Shown piece by piece: positions 41,072 through 43,649 of a stretch of DNA of 43,649 nt. A program made the translations under genes and the position numbers. Source of the DNA: an uncultured Candidatus Saccharibacteria bacterium (GTDB taxonomy: Bacteria; Patescibacteriota; Saccharimonadia; Saccharimonadales; Saccharimonadaceae); NCBI GenBank assembly GCA_946414345.1, contig CAMKOB010000007.1, positions 1 through 43,649 of the forward strand, in the 5' to 3' direction. The stretch's first letter is position 1. The number at the start of each line of letters is the position of its first letter. Under the pieces are notes generated by a model. That model had not been told where the DNA came from. It searched no databases and was given only the letters and a program-made list of their open reading frames with translations.

Positions 41072-41965
41072 ATGGGAGAAGAACAAATTAAAAACGAATT
41101 ATCGGCAACAACGGATAAGTCAATAATTAAAGAAAAAGGGGACAAGACAAATAAGGGTTTCCTTATTGGCGTAATCACGTTGTCAATTCTAGCAATTGGT
41201 GGCATTTCATTTGGTATTTATGAATTAACGCAAAATAATAATAAAAGTGCGGAGATCGAAACACTGAAAAACACAATTAGCCAACAAAATCAAGAACACC
41301 AAAATGAAAAAAGCAGTGAAGATACCTTGCTAGAGATAATCACAAATGAAGAAGATACTAAAAAAGAAGCATCCGAGACAAATAACGCAGATATCGAAAA
41401 GGAAGCATCCGAGACAAATAATAATCAAAACGAAACAGCTACATCTGAAATAATTGGAAAGTTTTTATTATTCAACAGGAAACTTAGTAATGCAAAAAAG
41501 CAAAGATACGAATTGGTATATGTCAGTGGAGGCGAGCGTACGGCATTTAATAATATATCCTCCGAAGATGATAGTTACTATATTCTAGACACCCAAAAGC
41601 TTGGTTCAACCGAAGATTTAAAAGCCTTTGATTTAGTGTCAGTAATAAAACCATTAACAGAACAAAAAATTAAAAACGGAATGCCCGAATATGCCATTTT
41701 TAATATTTATTCTAATGACGACAAATTATATCTATCCCAATGTGAATCATTCACCGTTGAATATCTTGACGGACATGATTATTTGGCGATGACCATAGGG
41801 TTCGATCTAAATACCGATATACCAATTGCAGTAAATTACAGTTGCCACTACAATAATGATACCACCAGAAGACTATATCACAGAGCTATTTACAATCTAA
41901 ATGCTGAAACTGGTGAAATTAAAGAACTTGAACAATTTTCAACATCAGATTTTGCTAATAAATAA
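41072..41965 (+). CDS. Single-pass membrane protein, same layout as the 22962/23951 family
   Basis: 297 residues: a charged cytoplasmic tail, a membrane helix near residues 28-50 (FLIGVITLSILAIGGISFGI), a coiled-coil with many Asn/Gln/Glu, then an outer domain of about 170 residues. The helix and following segment resemble those of the proteins at 22962 and 23951, so it is probably a distant relative. The linker carries two copies of KEASETNN (20-base repeats in the DNA). The outer domain has two cysteines (LSQCESF and YSCHYNN) and is not recognised. AT-rich, unlike the preceding gene. Confidence 0.7.
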   Translation: MGEEQIKNELSATTDKSIIKEKGDKTNKGFLIGVITLSILAIGGISFGIYELTQNNNKSAEIETLKNTISQQNQEHQNEKSSEDTLLEIITNEEDTKKEASETNNADIEKEASETNNNQNETATSEIIGKFLLFNRKLSNAKKQRYELVYVSGGERTAFNNISSEDDSYYILDTQKLGSTEDLKAFDLVSVIKPLTEQKIKNGMPEYAIFNIYSNDDKLYLSQCESFTVEYLDGHDYLAMTIGFDLNTDIPIAVNYSCHYNNDTTRRLYHRAIYNLNAETGEIKELEQFSTSDFANK

Positions 41966-42010
41966 TCACGTAATCAACATCGAACTAGACATTATCACAT
42001 ATAATCAATA

Positions 42011-42019
42011 TGTTATAAT
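42011..42019 (+). promoter_or_regulatory. Extended -10 promoter of murD, giving a leaderless transcript
   Basis: TGT-TATAAT with exactly six bases between the hexamer and the ATG at 42026. Confidence 0.65.
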
Positions 42020-42025
42020 GTTACT

Positions 42026-43258
42026 ATGAAAATCTTATTACTAGGTTACGGCGTCGAGGGGAAAGCCGCCGAACAATACATCAAAACTCATTTTGAAAAC
42101 GCCGAAATTGACATCTTAGAAAATTTCACTCCCACAGAAATCAAACAGGGAGATTATTCATCCTATGATATTATTTTCCGTAGTCCATCCGTTCCACCAC
42201 TAAATCTGCCCAACGAATCTTCCGTCACTAAATTCTTTTTTGACCACTGCCCCTGTCCAATTATCGGTGTTACTGCTACCAAAGGCAAAGGCACGACTTG
42301 TTCATTTATCGAATCATTGTTAAAAGCCCATGGCGAAGACGTTCATCTAGTTGGCAATATCGGCGAACCCGCCATTAATACTCTCGACAGTCTCAAACCT
42401 ACCTCAGTTGTCGTCTACGAAATGTCCAGCTTTCAACTTTGGGACCTACAAAAATCCCCTCATATCTCTGTTGTAGGACACATCGAACCGGATCATCTTA
42501 ACGTCCACGACGGCTATGACGATTATCTCAATGCCAAGTCCAACATTTGCGCTCATCAATCAAAAGACGACTATTGTATCTATTACAAAGACAACATCAC
42601 TTCCAAGAAAATCTCCGAAAAAAGCCCCGCTCACAAAATCCCTTACCCATTTAGTATTCCGGATGACATCAAAAACGCCATTACCTTACCAGGCGAACAC
42701 AACATAAACAACGCACTCGCCGCCATTGCTGCTGTCGCCAGTTATAAAAATATCTCACCAGATGAATATTTAAGCGAATACAAAACTGAAATTATTGAGG
42801 GCCTTAAAAACTTCAAAGGCCTCCCTCACCGTCTTGAATTCCTCCGTGAACTAAAGGGCGCCAAATACTACGACGACAACTTCTCTACCAACCCCTCTTC
42901 TACCCGCGTCGCCGTCAATGCCTTCCCTAACGACAATTTAGTCATTATCATCGGTGGTCGCGACAAAACCGACAACGAAGATATCCCAGAAATATACGAA
43001 ATCTTAAAGGCTCCCCAAATCAAAAAAATTGTTCTAATGGGCGAATCTGGTCACGAGCTCGCCAAACGCTACCAAGATGAAAGATTCATCATAGTGGAAT
43101 CCCTCGAAGAAGCCGTCAGCACCGCCAGAAAAGAAGCTGAAGGCTTCGCAAATTCCATCGTCCTCATGTCCCCTTCTGCCGCTTCCTTCGACATGTTCGA
43201 AAACGTCTACGACCGCGGGGCAAAATATCAAACGCTCATTTATCATTTACAAGCATAA
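42026..43258 (+). CDS. murD: UDP-N-acetylmuramoyl-L-alanine:D-glutamate ligase
   Basis: 410 residues, a Mur ligase in the cytoplasmic stage of peptidoglycan synthesis that adds D-Glu to UDP-MurNAc-L-Ala with ATP. GYGVEGKAAEQYI at the start is the UDP-binding Rossmann-like motif. GVTATKGKGTTCSFI is the ATP P-loop, VYEMSSFQLW and HIEPDHLNVHDGYDDYLNAK are the conserved Mur regions, and LPHRLEF plus DDNFSTNPSSTRVAV follow. IIGGRDK and SPSAASFDMFENVYDRGAKY are MurD-specific. The length is slightly short of the usual ~440. There is no ribosome site; the TATAAT six bases before the ATG indicates a leaderless mRNA. Confidence 0.94.
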   Translation: MKILLLGYGVEGKAAEQYIKTHFENAEIDILENFTPTEIKQGDYSSYDIIFRSPSVPPLNLPNESSVTKFFFDHCPCPIIGVTATKGKGTTCSFIESLLKAHGEDVHLVGNIGEPAINTLDSLKPTSVVVYEMSSFQLWDLQKSPHISVVGHIEPDHLNVHDGYDDYLNAKSNICAHQSKDDYCIYYKDNITSKKISEKSPAHKIPYPFSIPDDIKNAITLPGEHNINNALAAIAAVASYKNISPDEYLSEYKTEIIEGLKNFKGLPHRLEFLRELKGAKYYDDNFSTNPSSTRVAVNAFPNDNLVIIIGGRDKTDNEDIPEIYEILKAPQIKKIVLMGESGHELAKRYQDERFIIVESLEEAVSTARKEAEGFANSIVLMSPSAASFDMFENVYDRGAKYQTLIYHLQA

Positions 43259-43271
43259 TGATAAGAGGAAT

Positions 43272-43364
43272 TAACAAAAATGCCAACAAATCATGAAAAC
43301 ATCACACCGAATCAAGAACCCATTGACCGCCCATTAGAACAATCCAAAAATGATGATCCAACTA
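43272..43364 (+). repeat. 93-bp direct repeat, copy 1 (copy 2 at 43557-43649)
   Basis: The two copies are 285 bases apart and differ at two positions within the coding part, both third-codon changes that keep proline. The shared block starts a few bases before the ATG (TAACAAAAATGCC) and runs to the last base of the window, so its true length is unknown. Confidence 0.85.
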
Positions 43365-43649
43365 TACGACATAATAAAAACATTGGCGCCAAAATCCTCG
43401 CTCTCATTAACTTTGAAGCTCGTCACAAACCAATCGTAGAATCGAGTTTCAATAAATCCAGAAAACACGGCGAGAAACTCCCGGGCAAAAACAACGAAAG
43501 AAGAAACTACGCCTACCTTTCTCGTTTAAAAAAACTAATAGAAAAGCACGGCAACGTAACAAAAATGCCGACAAATCATGAAAACATCACACCTAATCAA
43601 GAACCCATTGACCGCCCATTAGAACAATCCAAAAATGATGATCCAACTA
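43280..43649 (+). CDS. Basic repeat-containing protein, cut by the window end
   Basis: 123 codons are visible from the ATG at 43280 and the frame is still open at the end. It begins MPTNHENITPNQEPIDRPLE, continues through a basic helical region (NIGAKILALINFEARHKP and RRNYAYLSRLKKLIEKHG), then repeats the opening 28 residues in frame 95 codons later. An AGAGGAA lies about ten bases before the first ATG; the second copy lacks one. The charge suggests nucleic-acid binding, but no family is recognised. Because the repeat touches the window end, an assembly artefact is possible. Confidence 0.55.
   Translation, partial: MPTNHENITPNQEPIDRPLEQSKNDDPTIRHNKNIGAKILALINFEARHKPIVESSFNKSRKHGEKLPGKNNERRNYAYLSRLKKLIEKHGNVTKMPTNHENITPNQEPIDRPLEQSKNDDPT

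Noticed and set aside
41380-41430. Microsatellite or phase-variable repeat in the gene at 41072
   Set aside because: There are only two imperfectly spaced copies of a 20-base unit, too few to suggest slippage control.
1-43649. UGA recoded as glycine, as in SR1/Gracilibacteria
   Set aside because: TGA ends genes such as those at 31569 and 34004, immediately before the next gene, and RF2 is present.

Overview
The window looks like part of a Candidatus Saccharibacteria (TM7) or related CPR/Patescibacteria genome, as a contig or contig fragment. This is inferred from low-GC background DNA, tightly packed genes, a Gram-positive-style envelope (MurD, an LCP wall-polymer ligase, CDP-glycerol-type genes, surface proteins ending in PDTG sorting signals), and a compact ribosomal operon with genes missing. 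The genetic code is standard: TGA ends several genes and a release factor 2 gene is present, which argues against the UGA-recoding CPR lineages. No tRNA, rRNA, CRISPR array or insertion sequence was seen, and no gene-free stretch exceeds about 250 bases.

Layout. (1) 1-9425: minus-strand cell-surface polymer locus with a sugar transferase, two family 2 glycosyltransferases, an EpsG-like polymerase, a CDP-glycerol transferase, a flippase, a cytidylyltransferase, GalE and LCP. The start of another surface-protein gene lies at the left edge. (2) 9504-13677: a giant FISUMP/InlB-repeat surface protein and a beta-helix protein. (3) 13705-20444: a 14-gene ribosomal operon, rplC to rpsH, with a clear promoter, a folded leader and a strong terminator; rpmC is missing from its usual slot. 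(4) 20452-25704: an InlB-repeat wall protein, prfB, two membrane proteins sharing an N-terminal module, and two small orphan genes, one behind a structured leader. (5) 25716-29622: a two-gene adhesin operon. (6) 29641-36482: an accessory locus. A transglutaminase-like membrane protein faces a higher-GC plus-strand operon encoding a pseudokinase-like protein, a vWA protein with intact MIDAS residues, a divergent adenylosuccinate-synthetase-like enzyme and an HhH-like protein; a nucleotidyltransferase-fold protein converges on it. (7) 36511-43649: two orphan genes, a short KsgA/Erm-type methyltransferase, a tRNA-dihydrouridine synthase, two membrane proteins, murD and a repeat-containing gene cut by the window end.

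The two observations most worth following are the four-gene plus-strand operon at 30763-35223, which matches no system I can name, and a GC-rich 134-bp element with inverted ends that sits in frame inside the dus gene at 38229-38362. A third theme is promoter layout: several genes have a TATAAT box six or seven bases before the start codon, implying leaderless mRNAs, and several orphan genes share an extended TGC-TATAAT promoter and a GC-rich terminator.

Coordinates, motifs and spacings were read by eye. GC contrasts are estimates. Family names come from recognised motifs, not from searches.
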